This document shows, in pieces, positions 44,983-53,275 of a stretch of 64,000 nt of DNA. The DNA lies in assembly GCF_025245835.1 (NCBI RefSeq), contig NZ_JAOBWS010000012.1:58439-122438 (forward strand). Direction: 5' to 3'. Under the pieces are notes generated by a model that saw only the letters and a program-made list of their open reading frames with translations, made no database searches and had not been told where the DNA came from. The position numbers and the translations under genes were made by a program. Numbering within the stretch: position 1 is the stretch's first letter; each line of letters opens with the position of its first letter. Source of the stretch: Rheinheimera sp. 4Y26. Its GTDB lineage: Bacteria; Pseudomonadota; Gammaproteobacteria; Enterobacterales; Alteromonadaceae.

Positions 44983-45520
44983 CACAGCCGCACAGCCACA
45001 GGCACTGGCCCAACTGGCTGATATTCAGGAACCACTCCTTGTTAATGACTGGTATCTGGCCCCCGGCTGGTGGCTGCTTGCCACTCTGGTGCTCACCCTG
45101 TTGTGGCTGCTTTATCGCAAATACCGCCAGCAACAGTTAAAACAGGCGCCCAAACGTTTTGCACTCAAAGCTTTGGCAGCCCTGGATAAGGGCGCAGCAG
45201 GTGCGCCGGCGCAAATCACTGCCTTGTTAAAACGCTGGTTGTTAAGCCAAAACCCCGGCCATCCGGCGTTAAGCTACAGCGGTGAGGCCTGGCGGCAATT
45301 TTTGCTCAATAGCCTTAAAACCAAACCGAAAGCTGCGGTTGTGGCCTTACCTGATTTACTGGCTTTACATTATCAGCGCGCGCCACAACAGACTGAAATT
45401 CAGGCATATGCTGATTTTGCTGCGCTCTGGCTGCAATATGCGGACCTTGAGCAATATGCTGACCAACAAAAAAATGCAGCAGAAAAAGCAAAGCTTGCCA
45501 AAGGAGCTGCAGATGTTTGA
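44969..45520 (+). CDS. DUF4381 membrane protein of the Bat operon
   Basis: A 183-residue protein with one transmembrane helix near the N-terminus (WYLAPGWWLLATLVLTLLWLLY, about 28-50) and a cytoplasmic helical part with ALKALAAL and LLKRWLLS segments. This layout and place between DUF58 and the first VWA gene fit the DUF4381 family. It overlaps both neighbours (14 and 8 bases), a sign of tight translational coupling. Confidence 0.85.
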   Translation: MATANTAAQPQALAQLADIQEPLLVNDWYLAPGWWLLATLVLTLLWLLYRKYRQQQLKQAPKRFALKALAALDKGAAGAPAQITALLKRWLLSQNPGHPALSYSGEAWRQFLLNSLKTKPKAAVVALPDLLALHYQRAPQQTEIQAYADFAALWLQYADLEQYADQQKNAAEKAKLAKGAADV

Positions 45521-46514
45521 ATTCAGTTATCCCTGGTTTTTTGTGCTGCTGGCCCTGCCCTATTTTATCAAAGCAACACAGCCCAGAGCTGGTGCCAGTC
45601 TGATGTTACCGCCGCTGGCGCGCCTTGCCAAAACTCAGAGTACTGACAGTCAAGCCGGACACTCAAAACGGCAACAATGGTTACTGATGCTGATTTGGCT
45701 TCTGTTGGTCAGCGCCGCCGCTGCGCCTAAGTGGCTGGGTGAAGCTATCACATTGCCGCAGCAAGGCCGCGACATGATGCTGGCGGTAGATTTATCGGGT
45801 TCAATGAATATCAATGACATGGTGATCAACGACCAGAGCGCCAACCGGCTGGATGCGGTGAAATTTGTGTTATCGGATTTTATCCAGAAACGTCAGGGTG
45901 ACCGGCTTGGGCTGGTATTGTTCGCCGATGCAGCTTATCAGCAAACGCCGCTTACATTTGACCGCCAGACAGTGCAACAAATGCTGGATGAGGCAGTGCT
46001 TGGGCTGGTTGGGCAGCGCACTGCCATTGGTGAAGCTATTGGCCTTGCGGTAAAAAGATTTAATACCTATGAAAGCTCCAATAAGGTGCTGATTTTACTC
46101 AGTGACGGCGCCAATACCGCCGGGAATATTCAGCCGCGCGAAGCGCTGGAGCTGGCAAAAGCGGCCGGCGTAAAAATTTATACTGTAGGTGTGGGTGCTG
46201 AGCAGATGGTGCAACAGGGTATTTTTGGCCCGCAACTGGTCAATCCATCTGATGATCTGGATGAAGCCCTGCTGACCGAACTTGCCACTGCCACAGGCGG
46301 GCGTTATTTCCGCGCCCGTGATTTGGCTGAGCTGTCACAAATTTATCAGCTGTTGGATCAGCTTGAACCTATCGAACGGGATCAGCTCAATTACCGGCCA
46401 CAACAAAGCCTGCTGCACTGGCCCCTTGGCGCAGCTCTGCTGCTGATAATGTTGGTATTACTGAGCAAACTGCCCTGGCAACAATGGCGGCGCGGAGGTG
46501 ATCATGCCCTTTGA
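45513..46514 (+). CDS. BatA-like VWA membrane protein
   Basis: A 333-residue protein with N-terminal helices (FEFSYPWFFVLLALPYF and WLLMLIWLLLVSAAAAP), a VWA domain with complete metal site DLSGSM (Asp93) and the later TAIGEAIGLA and LLSDGANTAG loops, and a C-terminal helix (LGAALLLIMLVLL). This is the BatA layout, with the VWA domain on the periplasmic side. The ATG at 45513 has GGAG six bases upstream and overlaps the DUF4381 stop. Confidence 0.92.
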   Translation: MFEFSYPWFFVLLALPYFIKATQPRAGASLMLPPLARLAKTQSTDSQAGHSKRQQWLLMLIWLLLVSAAAAPKWLGEAITLPQQGRDMMLAVDLSGSMNINDMVINDQSANRLDAVKFVLSDFIQKRQGDRLGLVLFADAAYQQTPLTFDRQTVQQMLDEAVLGLVGQRTAIGEAIGLAVKRFNTYESSNKVLILLSDGANTAGNIQPREALELAKAAGVKIYTVGVGAEQMVQQGIFGPQLVNPSDDLDEALLTELATATGGRYFRARDLAELSQIYQLLDQLEPIERDQLNYRPQQSLLHWPLGAALLLIMLVLLSKLPWQQWRRGGDHAL

Positions 46515-48339
46515 ACTGCACTGGTTAAGGCCGCTCTGGTTATTACTGCTGCCGCTGGTGGTGCTCTGTGTGTATCTGGCATGGCGTTATCAGCAAGGGG
46601 GTAGCCCATGGCAACAATTGCTGCCCCGCCACCTGCAACTGACGTTGCTACAGGACAAACTGGAGCGGCAACAAGCTAAAACACCTTTTGCCTGGTTGTT
46701 GTTTGGCCTGGTACTAACCGTAATCGCACTGGCCGGTCCCAGCGTGCATAAGCTGCCCCAGCCTGCTTTTGCGCTGAATAAAGCCACAGTACTGGTGCTG
46801 GATATGTCCTTGTCAATGCTGGCCACGGATGTCAAACCAAACCGGCTGACCCAGGCCAGATTTAAAGCACTGGATTTTACCAGTCAACTCAAAGAAGGTG
46901 AGCTGGCGCTGTTAACCTTTGCTGCTGATGCTTATGTGATTTCGCCACTGACGCCGGATCACAACAATATCAAGCTGTTATTGCCGGATCTGTCACCGGA
47001 AATTATGCCGGCTCAGGGTTCGAACGTACAAAGTGCACTGGAACTTGCCAGTAAACTGCTGCAACAAGCGGGTTATCCCAAAGGCGATGTGGTGCTGATT
47101 ACTGACGGTTTTAGTCAGAGCCACTATCAGACACTGCGCCAGAGTCTGAATCAATTCCCGCACCGCTTGTCGGTGCTGGCCGTGGGCAGCAGCGATGGTG
47201 CACCGGTAAAATTAAGCTCGGGCGAACTGTTAAAAGATCGCAACGGCAGCATAGTGCTGCCCAAAGTTCCGCTGACACAGCTCAAAGAATTGGCCAGTCT
47301 GACCGGTGGTGTGTTCCGGCAAAGCAGTTTTGATCAGTCCGATATTCAGGCTTTATTGGCGTTGCCGGAGTTAACGCTGGCTCAGGCCGACACAACACAA
47401 AGCAGTAAAATCAGTGGTGATCAGTGGCAGGATGCCGGCGTGTATTTATGCTGGCTGTTATTGCCGCTGGCGTTATGGCTTGGCAAAAGAGCCGCGCTGC
47501 TCGCCATATTGCCGTTGTTGCTATTGCCAAACCCGGCCAACGCTTTTGACTGGCGCGATTTATGGCAAAGTCAGCAGCAACAGGCCAAGCAGGCCTATCA
47601 GCAACAAGATTATGCCAAAGCCATGGAAAAATTTGCCGATCCTTTGTGGCAGGGCAACGCCGCTTATCGCAGTGGAGACTATCAGACGGCCGAACAACTC
47701 TACCAACAGGATAAAAGCGCCAATGGCCGCTTTAACCTGGGCAACAGTCTGATGCAGCAGCAAAAATTCTCAGAAGCTCTGGCCGCATATCAGCAGGCAC
47801 AAGCACTGGCGCCTGATTTGCCAGGCCTTGAACAGAACATCGAACTTGCCAGACAACTGCAGCAACAACAGCAAAACGAGCAACAAAATTCAGCGCAGGA
47901 CCAGCAAGGCGAGCAATCGAAGGATGGTCAACAGCAGCAAGGTCAACAGCAACAGGGACAGCAAAGCGGTCAGCAGCAACAAAATGATCAGGGCGAACAG
48001 TCTGATAGCGGTGCGCAAAACGACGCCAAAGACGGCCAAAACCCCGAGCAAGCTGAACAAAATAACCAGGCTGAGCCAGGTGCTCAGCAAGAGCAGGCAG
48101 AGAAAAACAAAGAACCAGCTCGGCAAGAAGCTGACCAGCAGCCAAACGAACAAACAGAACAACAAAAAGCAGTGCGCGAAGCCTGGCCCAATGCCAGCCC
48201 GGAACAAAGTCAGCAACTGGATGGCCTGATGCGCAAAGTGCAGGACGATCCGGCGTTATTACTGCGCAATAAAATGCTACTGGAATACCAAAAGCGCCAG
48301 CAACAACGTTTACCCAAAGGAGCAGAACAAGAATGGTAA
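46504..48339 (+). CDS. BatB/BatC fusion: VWA plus TPR protein with Gln-rich tail
   Basis: A 611-residue protein. Residues 1-330 repeat the BatB plan: two N-terminal helices, a VWA domain with DMSLSM (Asp100) and a further helix pair (WLLLPLALWLGKRAALLAILPLLLLP). Residues 340-450 carry TPR units (AYQQQDYAKAMEKF, NGRFNLGNSLMQQQKFSEALAAYQQA) as in BatC. Residues 455-560 are a low-complexity Gln/Asn/Asp/Glu tract, followed by a short C-terminal segment LDGLMRKVQDDPALLLRNKMLLEYQKR, a conserved ending in this family. ATG at 46504 sits behind an ideal GGAGGTGAT. Confidence 0.9.
   Translation: MPFELHWLRPLWLLLLPLVVLCVYLAWRYQQGGSPWQQLLPRHLQLTLLQDKLERQQAKTPFAWLLFGLVLTVIALAGPSVHKLPQPAFALNKATVLVLDMSLSMLATDVKPNRLTQARFKALDFTSQLKEGELALLTFAADAYVISPLTPDHNNIKLLLPDLSPEIMPAQGSNVQSALELASKLLQQAGYPKGDVVLITDGFSQSHYQTLRQSLNQFPHRLSVLAVGSSDGAPVKLSSGELLKDRNGSIVLPKVPLTQLKELASLTGGVFRQSSFDQSDIQALLALPELTLAQADTTQSSKISGDQWQDAGVYLCWLLLPLALWLGKRAALLAILPLLLLPNPANAFDWRDLWQSQQQQAKQAYQQQDYAKAMEKFADPLWQGNAAYRSGDYQTAEQLYQQDKSANGRFNLGNSLMQQQKFSEALAAYQQAQALAPDLPGLEQNIELARQLQQQQQNEQQNSAQDQQGEQSKDGQQQQGQQQQGQQSGQQQQNDQGEQSDSGAQNDAKDGQNPEQAEQNNQAEPGAQQEQAEKNKEPARQEADQQPNEQTEQQKAVREAWPNASPEQSQQLDGLMRKVQDDPALLLRNKMLLEYQKRQQQRLPKGAEQEW
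47866..48165 (+). repeat. Glutamine-rich low-complexity coding tract
   Basis: About 300 bases of CAA/CAG-rich sequence within the BatB/C gene, encoding runs such as QQQQNEQQN and QQQQGQQQQGQQ, then Glu/Asn/Ala-rich units. It is in frame, with no stops, and is typical of the linker seen in BatC-type proteins. Confidence 0.8.
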
Positions 48340-50045
48340 CCCTGTGTCTGGGCTACAGCGCCAAAAAAGTTGTCAATTTGCTGAAGTCTGTGGCCCTGCT
48401 TCTACTGTGTTTGAGCCAGAGCCCTCTGCAGGCCGCAACATTGTTGCAGGCCAGTGTCGATAAAAATCCGGTGATGCTGGGCGAAGAGCTGCTGCTGCAA
48501 ATTGAACTGGATGAAAAAGTATCGGGCAATCAGCTGGATTTTTCGGTGCTCGCTAACGACTTTAACTTCAGTGCGCCAGCTATCAGTCAGAGTATGCAAA
48601 TTATCAATGGCCGCTCCAGCCAGAGCACGCGCTGGCAACTGAGTTTATTTGCCAAAAAAACCGGCACCTTTGTGATCCCAGCTTTTGAAATTGACGGTTT
48701 ACGCAGCGAGCCTATTACCCTGACCGTAGTGCCGGCCGATCCAAACGGCACCGGCTCGGACGAGCTGTTTATCCAAAGCAGCTTAAGCAGCAGCGAACTT
48801 TATGTGCAGCAACTGGCCTATTACGACGTCAAAATTTATTTTAACGGTGACTTACAGCGCGGCAGCCTCAGCCAGCCTGAATTACCGGGCGCAACCATAG
48901 AACAGCTGGGTAAAGATGTGGAAGGTTCCGAGCTGGTCAATGGCCAGCGTTATCAGACCATTACCCGTCGTTATACCCTGATTGCAGAAAAGCATGGTGA
49001 CTTTGAATTGGCTGCGCCCTGGTTTAAAGGTGAAATGATAGACCGGCAAAGTTCCCGTTATGATTATTTTGCCAAAACCAAAACAGTGTCGGCGCAGGGA
49101 CAGGCGCTTAAACTGAGTGTAAAACCTATTCCCGACAATTTTAACGGCCAGTGGCTGGTGTCTGAGCTGGTGGCACTGACTGAAGAATGGACACCACCTG
49201 GTCAGGAATTAACTCAGGGTGAGCCTGTCACCCGCACCATTACTCTGACGGCACTTGATTTGTCCGATCATCAGTTACCGGATCTGAACTTCAGCCTGCC
49301 CGATGGCATTAAAAGTTATGCCGAACAACCGCAAAGCAAAAAGGCTGAGCGTAATGGCCGGTTGGTGGCACAAAAAGTATTTACCTCAGCAGTAATTGCC
49401 ACCAAAAGTGGTGAATTGGTGCTGCCCGCCATCCGCATTCCATGGTGGAACAGCAAAACCAATGAACTCTCTTACGCTGAGTTGCCTGAGCGCACCTTAA
49501 AAGCATCGCCTAATCCGGCGCAACCGGAAGCACAAGCTGCTGCAGAACCTGCCGCCCCTATGACAAGCACAACGCCGGTCACAGCGATTGAACCCGTCAG
49601 TCCATGGCACTGGAGTTATAGCAGCACTGTGTTGTTGTTGTTATGGCTGAGCACCCTGGTGCTGTGGTTAGCGCCCAAATTTATCCGGCCGCTACAGCAA
49701 AAATCGGCGGTACAAGCGCAGGCACAAAACCAGGCTTCGGTATTAAAATTCAGCTCTCGCAAATTAAAAGCGGCCTGCCTTGCCAATAACAGTGCGGAAG
49801 CCACGAGCCAGCTGCTGCAATGGGCGCAGCAAGGCATCGACCCGCAAATCATGCGGTTGTCGCAGTTATTAACCCATCTGCCGGATTGTGAGCTCAGGCG
49901 TGAAGTGGAAAAACTTTGTCATCAGCCATATCAGTCAAACACGCTGCAGTGGCAGGGCCAGGCGTTATTTGAAGCTTTTGCCAAATACAAACATTTGCAG
50001 CAATTGCCAGTTACAGAACCGCTCAAACCACTCTATCCGGCTTAA
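48333..50045 (+). CDS. BatD (oxygen-tolerance) family membrane protein
   Basis: A 570-residue protein with a signal peptide (VALLLLCLSQSPLQA), a long periplasmic part of beta-sandwich domains starting TLLQASVDKNPVMLGEELLLQIELDEKV, a Pro/Ala-rich linker, one transmembrane helix (TVLLLLWLSTLVLWLAP, about 435-452) and a cytosolic tail. The motifs FVIPAFEIDG and LVLPAIRIPWWNSKT are BatD features. The start overlaps the preceding gene by seven bases. Last gene of the Bat operon; a hairpin follows. Confidence 0.92.
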   Translation: MVTLCLGYSAKKVVNLLKSVALLLLCLSQSPLQAATLLQASVDKNPVMLGEELLLQIELDEKVSGNQLDFSVLANDFNFSAPAISQSMQIINGRSSQSTRWQLSLFAKKTGTFVIPAFEIDGLRSEPITLTVVPADPNGTGSDELFIQSSLSSSELYVQQLAYYDVKIYFNGDLQRGSLSQPELPGATIEQLGKDVEGSELVNGQRYQTITRRYTLIAEKHGDFELAAPWFKGEMIDRQSSRYDYFAKTKTVSAQGQALKLSVKPIPDNFNGQWLVSELVALTEEWTPPGQELTQGEPVTRTITLTALDLSDHQLPDLNFSLPDGIKSYAEQPQSKKAERNGRLVAQKVFTSAVIATKSGELVLPAIRIPWWNSKTNELSYAELPERTLKASPNPAQPEAQAAAEPAAPMTSTTPVTAIEPVSPWHWSYSSTVLLLLWLSTLVLWLAPKFIRPLQQKSAVQAQAQNQASVLKFSSRKLKAACLANNSAEATSQLLQWAQQGIDPQIMRLSQLLTHLPDCELRREVEKLCHQPYQSNTLQWQGQALFEAFAKYKHLQQLPVTEPLKPLYPA

Positions 50046-50065
50046 ACAGCTGGATGATCCCGGGA

Positions 50066-50097
50066 TGGCAGCCTGGTCTGGCTGCCACTTCTTTGTT
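50066..50097 (+). terminator. Probable terminator of the Bat operon
   Basis: Perfect 8-base stem TGGCAGCC/GGCTGCCA around a 6-base loop, 20 bases after the batD stop; the following tract CTTCTTTGTT is only moderately T-rich. Confidence 0.55.
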
Positions 50098-50164
50098 GGT
50101 GCTCACCGACTGTTATCAGACAGCAAATCACTCTTTTCTGTTTTTTGCGTTTTTTTCTGCAGGC

Positions 50165-50194
50165 TGAACATTTTTTGCCACCAGGGCGGTCTAT
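50165..50194 (+). promoter_or_regulatory. Possible ECF-type promoter
   Basis: TGAACA (50165-50170) and GGTCTA (50188-50193) resemble the GAAC and GTC elements of ECF-sigma promoters at roughly the right spacing, about 40 bases before the ECF sigma gene. It could be the self-promoter of that gene. Confidence 0.3.
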
Positions 50195-50233
50195 GGTCAT
50201 TATTCGTGGTGCACTTTTTGGGGTATGACCCTT

Positions 50234-50746
50234 ATGAGCAGTAAAGATCTGCGCTATCAGGCACTGGTCAACGCTTTTTATGCCGATTTATACCGTTACG
50301 CTTACTGGTTATGCCAGCACAAAGCCATCGCCGATGATTTGGTGCAGGAAACCTTTTTACGGGCCTGGAAACATCTGGATTCCCTGCTTGACGTGGGTGC
50401 TGCCAAAGGTTGGCTTATTACCATTTTGCGACGGGAAAATGCGCGGCGTTTTGAACGTAAACAGTTTGATTATCAAGACATTGAACAGGACGAACTGCAT
50501 GATCTCAGTTCAGCGTCTCCCGAACAGCAGGCTGAACTCTCGCAGTTACAAGGGCTTATGTTGCAGCTGGATGTCGAATACCGTGAGCCACTGGTGTTGC
50601 AGGTGCTGCTCGGCATGACAGGCGAAGAAATCGCCAGTTGCCTTGAACTCAATCTCAACACTGTCAATACCCGACTGTACCGCGCCCGCCATCAGCTGCG
50701 CGAATTGATCAACACCAAAGATTTAGAGGGGCATCAGCATGGATGA
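50234..50746 (+). CDS. ECF sigma factor paired with DUF3379 protein
   Basis: A 170-residue extracytoplasmic-function sigma factor: region 2 in FYADLYRYAYWLCQHKAIADDLVQETFLRAWKHLDSL and GWLITILRRENARRFERK, region 4 in LQVLLGMTGEEIASCLELNLNTVNTRLYRARHQLRE. Two ATGs are in frame nine bases apart; the second (50234) is used because GGGG abuts the first. It overlaps the next gene by eight bases. The regulon is unknown. Confidence 0.85.
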   Translation: MSSKDLRYQALVNAFYADLYRYAYWLCQHKAIADDLVQETFLRAWKHLDSLLDVGAAKGWLITILRRENARRFERKQFDYQDIEQDELHDLSSASPEQQAELSQLQGLMLQLDVEYREPLVLQVLLGMTGEEIASCLELNLNTVNTRLYRARHQLRELINTKDLEGHQHG

Positions 50747-51461
50747 ACTGGAATTTCGTCGTCGGTTATTCAGCGATCCCAGCGCAACAGATCCGGCATT
50801 GCAGCAAAGTGTCAAAAACGACAGCGCCAAAGCAGAGCTGCAGCAGGAATTATTGCAACTGGATGAAAGACTACAGCAGGCGCTGCGTATAGGTGTACCA
50901 GATGATTTACAGGCCAGACTATTACTGCAACAACAAGTCGCCAGCTACCGGCAACAACGCCGGCGTAAACAATGGCGTTATGGTGTTGCGGCGTCCATCG
51001 CTCTGGCCCTGGGGCTTTTGCAACTGCGCTTTGAACCCCTGCACTTTGGCCAGGATTTAGGCAGTTACGCGCTGGCCCATGTCTACCATGAAGCCAGTGC
51101 ACTGTTAAGTCACAACACGCAAATGCCACTTGCAGAAGTCAATCAGCTGATGGCCTCTTTTGCCGGCCGGCTGGAACAGTTTGACGGCAAGGTACGTTAT
51201 GCCAGATTTTGCCATTTTCGCGGTGTGCGCTCTTTGCATCTGATCCTCGACAGCAATGAAGGCACTGTGACAGTCTTTGTGTTACCCAAAGATCATGGCT
51301 GGCAAAATGCAGGTGCTTTTGCCGATGATAATTTTCATGGTCAAAGCCTCAGCCTGGCAGGTGCAGATCTGGTGTTGGTGGCCGCCAGACAGCAACAGCT
51401 GGAACCGCTGGCCGGCAAAATACAACAACAATTCAGCTTTGCCGTGAAACAACAGAGTTAA
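50739..51461 (+). CDS. DUF3379 protein, probable anti-sigma factor
   Basis: A 240-residue protein with a cytosolic N-terminal part (MDELEFRRRLFSDPSATDPALQQ ...), one transmembrane helix (YGVAASIALALGLLQLRF, about 80-98) and a periplasmic domain of about 140 residues including PLAEVNQLMASFAGRL and ARFCHFRGVRSLHLIL. This matches DUF3379. Overlap with the sigma gene and the one-helix topology argue for an anti-sigma factor, but no zinc-binding HxxxCxxC motif is present. Confidence 0.8.
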   Translation: MDELEFRRRLFSDPSATDPALQQSVKNDSAKAELQQELLQLDERLQQALRIGVPDDLQARLLLQQQVASYRQQRRRKQWRYGVAASIALALGLLQLRFEPLHFGQDLGSYALAHVYHEASALLSHNTQMPLAEVNQLMASFAGRLEQFDGKVRYARFCHFRGVRSLHLILDSNEGTVTVFVLPKDHGWQNAGAFADDNFHGQSLSLAGADLVLVAARQQQLEPLAGKIQQQFSFAVKQQS

Positions 51462-51650
51462 AGCCTGATGGTTTGCAACTGGTAGCATCTGTTGGTGTGC
51501 TCACAGAAAAGCACTGGCTGAAAATTGACGCCCTTGTTAGCATGTGCCGCCGCTCGCCTGCTGCAGTTTTACCCTCACTGCATCACAACTCAGAACCTGA
51601 GCGCATTAACAACGATAAACAAAATCAATCACTCAGATGAGGTCGTTATT

Positions 51651-53141
51651 TTGGAAACGGGCACTATTCTCGCACTGGCGATTTATTTCGCCGCTATGCT
51701 GGCCATCGGGCTTTACGCTTATCGTCAGTCCAGCAGTAATTTATCTGAATATATGTTAGGTGGTCGCAAACTTGGGCCCGCGGTCACAGCCTTATCAGCA
51801 GGCGCTTCGGATATGAGCGGCTGGTTGCTGATGGGCTTACCCGGCGCTTTATATGCACTGGGTATTTCGCAAATCTGGCTGGCTGTCGGCCTGGTGATCG
51901 GTGCCTGGCTTAATTACCTTTTATTGGCGCCAAGATTTCGCGTTTATACCGAACACGCCAAAGACTCTATTACCCTGCCCGATTATCTGGAAAACCGTTT
52001 TGCCGACCGCACCCGGATGTTAAGGCTTATTTCGGCACTGGTCATTGTAGTGTTCTTTACTCTTTATACCGCATCCGGCGTGGTCGCCGGCGGTAAATTG
52101 TTTGAGTCAGTGTTCGGGCTGGATTATTTCTGGGGTCTGGCACTGACCGCAGGTGTGGTCATTGCTTATACCCTGCTGGGTGGTTTTCTTGCGGTCAGTA
52201 TGACTGACTTTGTGCAGGGCATTATTATGTTTGTGGCACTGATCCTGGTGCCTGTGGTCGCGCTCAATGTAGTTGGTGGCATTGAGCCTGTGCTCAGCAC
52301 TGTACAAAGCCTGAACCCAAACCATCTGGATATTTTTACCGGTACCAGCGTGCTTGGTATTATTTCGTTATTAGCCTGGGGCCTGGGCTATTTTGGTCAG
52401 CCGCATATAATTGTGCGTTTTATGGCCATTCGTTCGGTAAAAGACTTCCCGGTTGCGCGTCGTATCGGTATGTCCTGGATGATTATTTCGCTGTTAGGTG
52501 CTATTGCCACAGGTTTCGTCGGCATTGCTTATGTGCAGCAAAGTGGTCAGGCGCTCAAAGATCCGGAAACCATTTTTATTCTGATGTCGCAGGTGTTGTT
52601 CCATCCTTTTGTCGGCGGTTTTTTACTGGCAGCCTTATTGGCTGCAGTGATGAGCACCATTTCCAGCCAGTTGCTGGTGACTTCCAGTGCCTTAACCCAG
52701 GACTTTTATAAAACATTTTTAAATAAAACAGCTTCGGACAAACATCTGGTGATGATGGGCCGGGCTTCGGTTTTTGTCGTTGCGCTAGTCGCTATTGTGA
52801 TTGCGCTCGATCGCAGCAGCTCTATTTTAAGTCTGGTGGGTAACGCCTGGGCCGGTTTTGGTGCTGCTTTTGGTCCGCTGGTATTGATGAGTCTGTACTG
52901 GCGCAATATGAATCACTGGGGCGCCCTGGCAGGTATGGTGACAGGAGCAGTGACAGTACTGGTTTGGGTATTCAGCCCGCTGACCATTGATGGAAAACAA
53001 CTGGATGACTTTATTTATGCCATGGTACCGGGAGTGTTGTTCTCTACCCTCGCCATAGTGCTGGTAAGTAAAATCACCAAAGCTCCGGATCAAAGTCAGC
53101 AGCATGAATTTGACATGATGCTGCAAAAGCTGAATTCTTAA
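51651..53141 (+). CDS. putP: Sodium/proline symporter
   Basis: A 496-residue sodium:solute symporter with about 13 helices. The segments SEYMLGGRKLGPAVTALSAGASDMSGWLLMGLPGALY, SITLPDYLENRF, GIISLLAWGLGYFGQPHIIVRFMA and AAVMSTISSQLLVTSSALTQDFYK follow PutP closely. A TTG at 51651 with TGAGG eight bases upstream is chosen; the frame stays open 42 codons further, but those residues do not look like a symporter N-terminus. Ends at a strong terminator. No putA is in the window. Confidence 0.93.
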   Translation: METGTILALAIYFAAMLAIGLYAYRQSSSNLSEYMLGGRKLGPAVTALSAGASDMSGWLLMGLPGALYALGISQIWLAVGLVIGAWLNYLLLAPRFRVYTEHAKDSITLPDYLENRFADRTRMLRLISALVIVVFFTLYTASGVVAGGKLFESVFGLDYFWGLALTAGVVIAYTLLGGFLAVSMTDFVQGIIMFVALILVPVVALNVVGGIEPVLSTVQSLNPNHLDIFTGTSVLGIISLLAWGLGYFGQPHIIVRFMAIRSVKDFPVARRIGMSWMIISLLGAIATGFVGIAYVQQSGQALKDPETIFILMSQVLFHPFVGGFLLAALLAAVMSTISSQLLVTSSALTQDFYKTFLNKTASDKHLVMMGRASVFVVALVAIVIALDRSSSILSLVGNAWAGFGAAFGPLVLMSLYWRNMNHWGALAGMVTGAVTVLVWVFSPLTIDGKQLDDFIYAMVPGVLFSTLAIVLVSKITKAPDQSQQHEFDMMLQKLNS

Positions 53142-53151
53142 GCGCCAAACA

Positions 53152-53183
53152 ACAAAACCCGCTGTTTTTACAGCGGGTTTTGT
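53152..53183 (+). terminator. Rho-independent terminator of putP
   Basis: Perfect 13-base stem ACAAAACCCGCTG/CAGCGGGTTTTGT around TTTTTA, just after the putP stop. Confidence 0.9.
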
Positions 53184-53275
53184 CAAACGCGCATTGTGCT
53201 AAATTTTAGTTCCCTTGCAGTAGAATTCTTTGCTACATTGCTTGGCAGAATACCCAGTAAGGAACAGTAGTCTGT

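Noticed and set aside
47866..48165. CAA/CAG-rich repeats that resemble an array
   Set aside because: No regular repeat-spacer structure; it is an in-frame low-complexity coding tract, not CRISPR.
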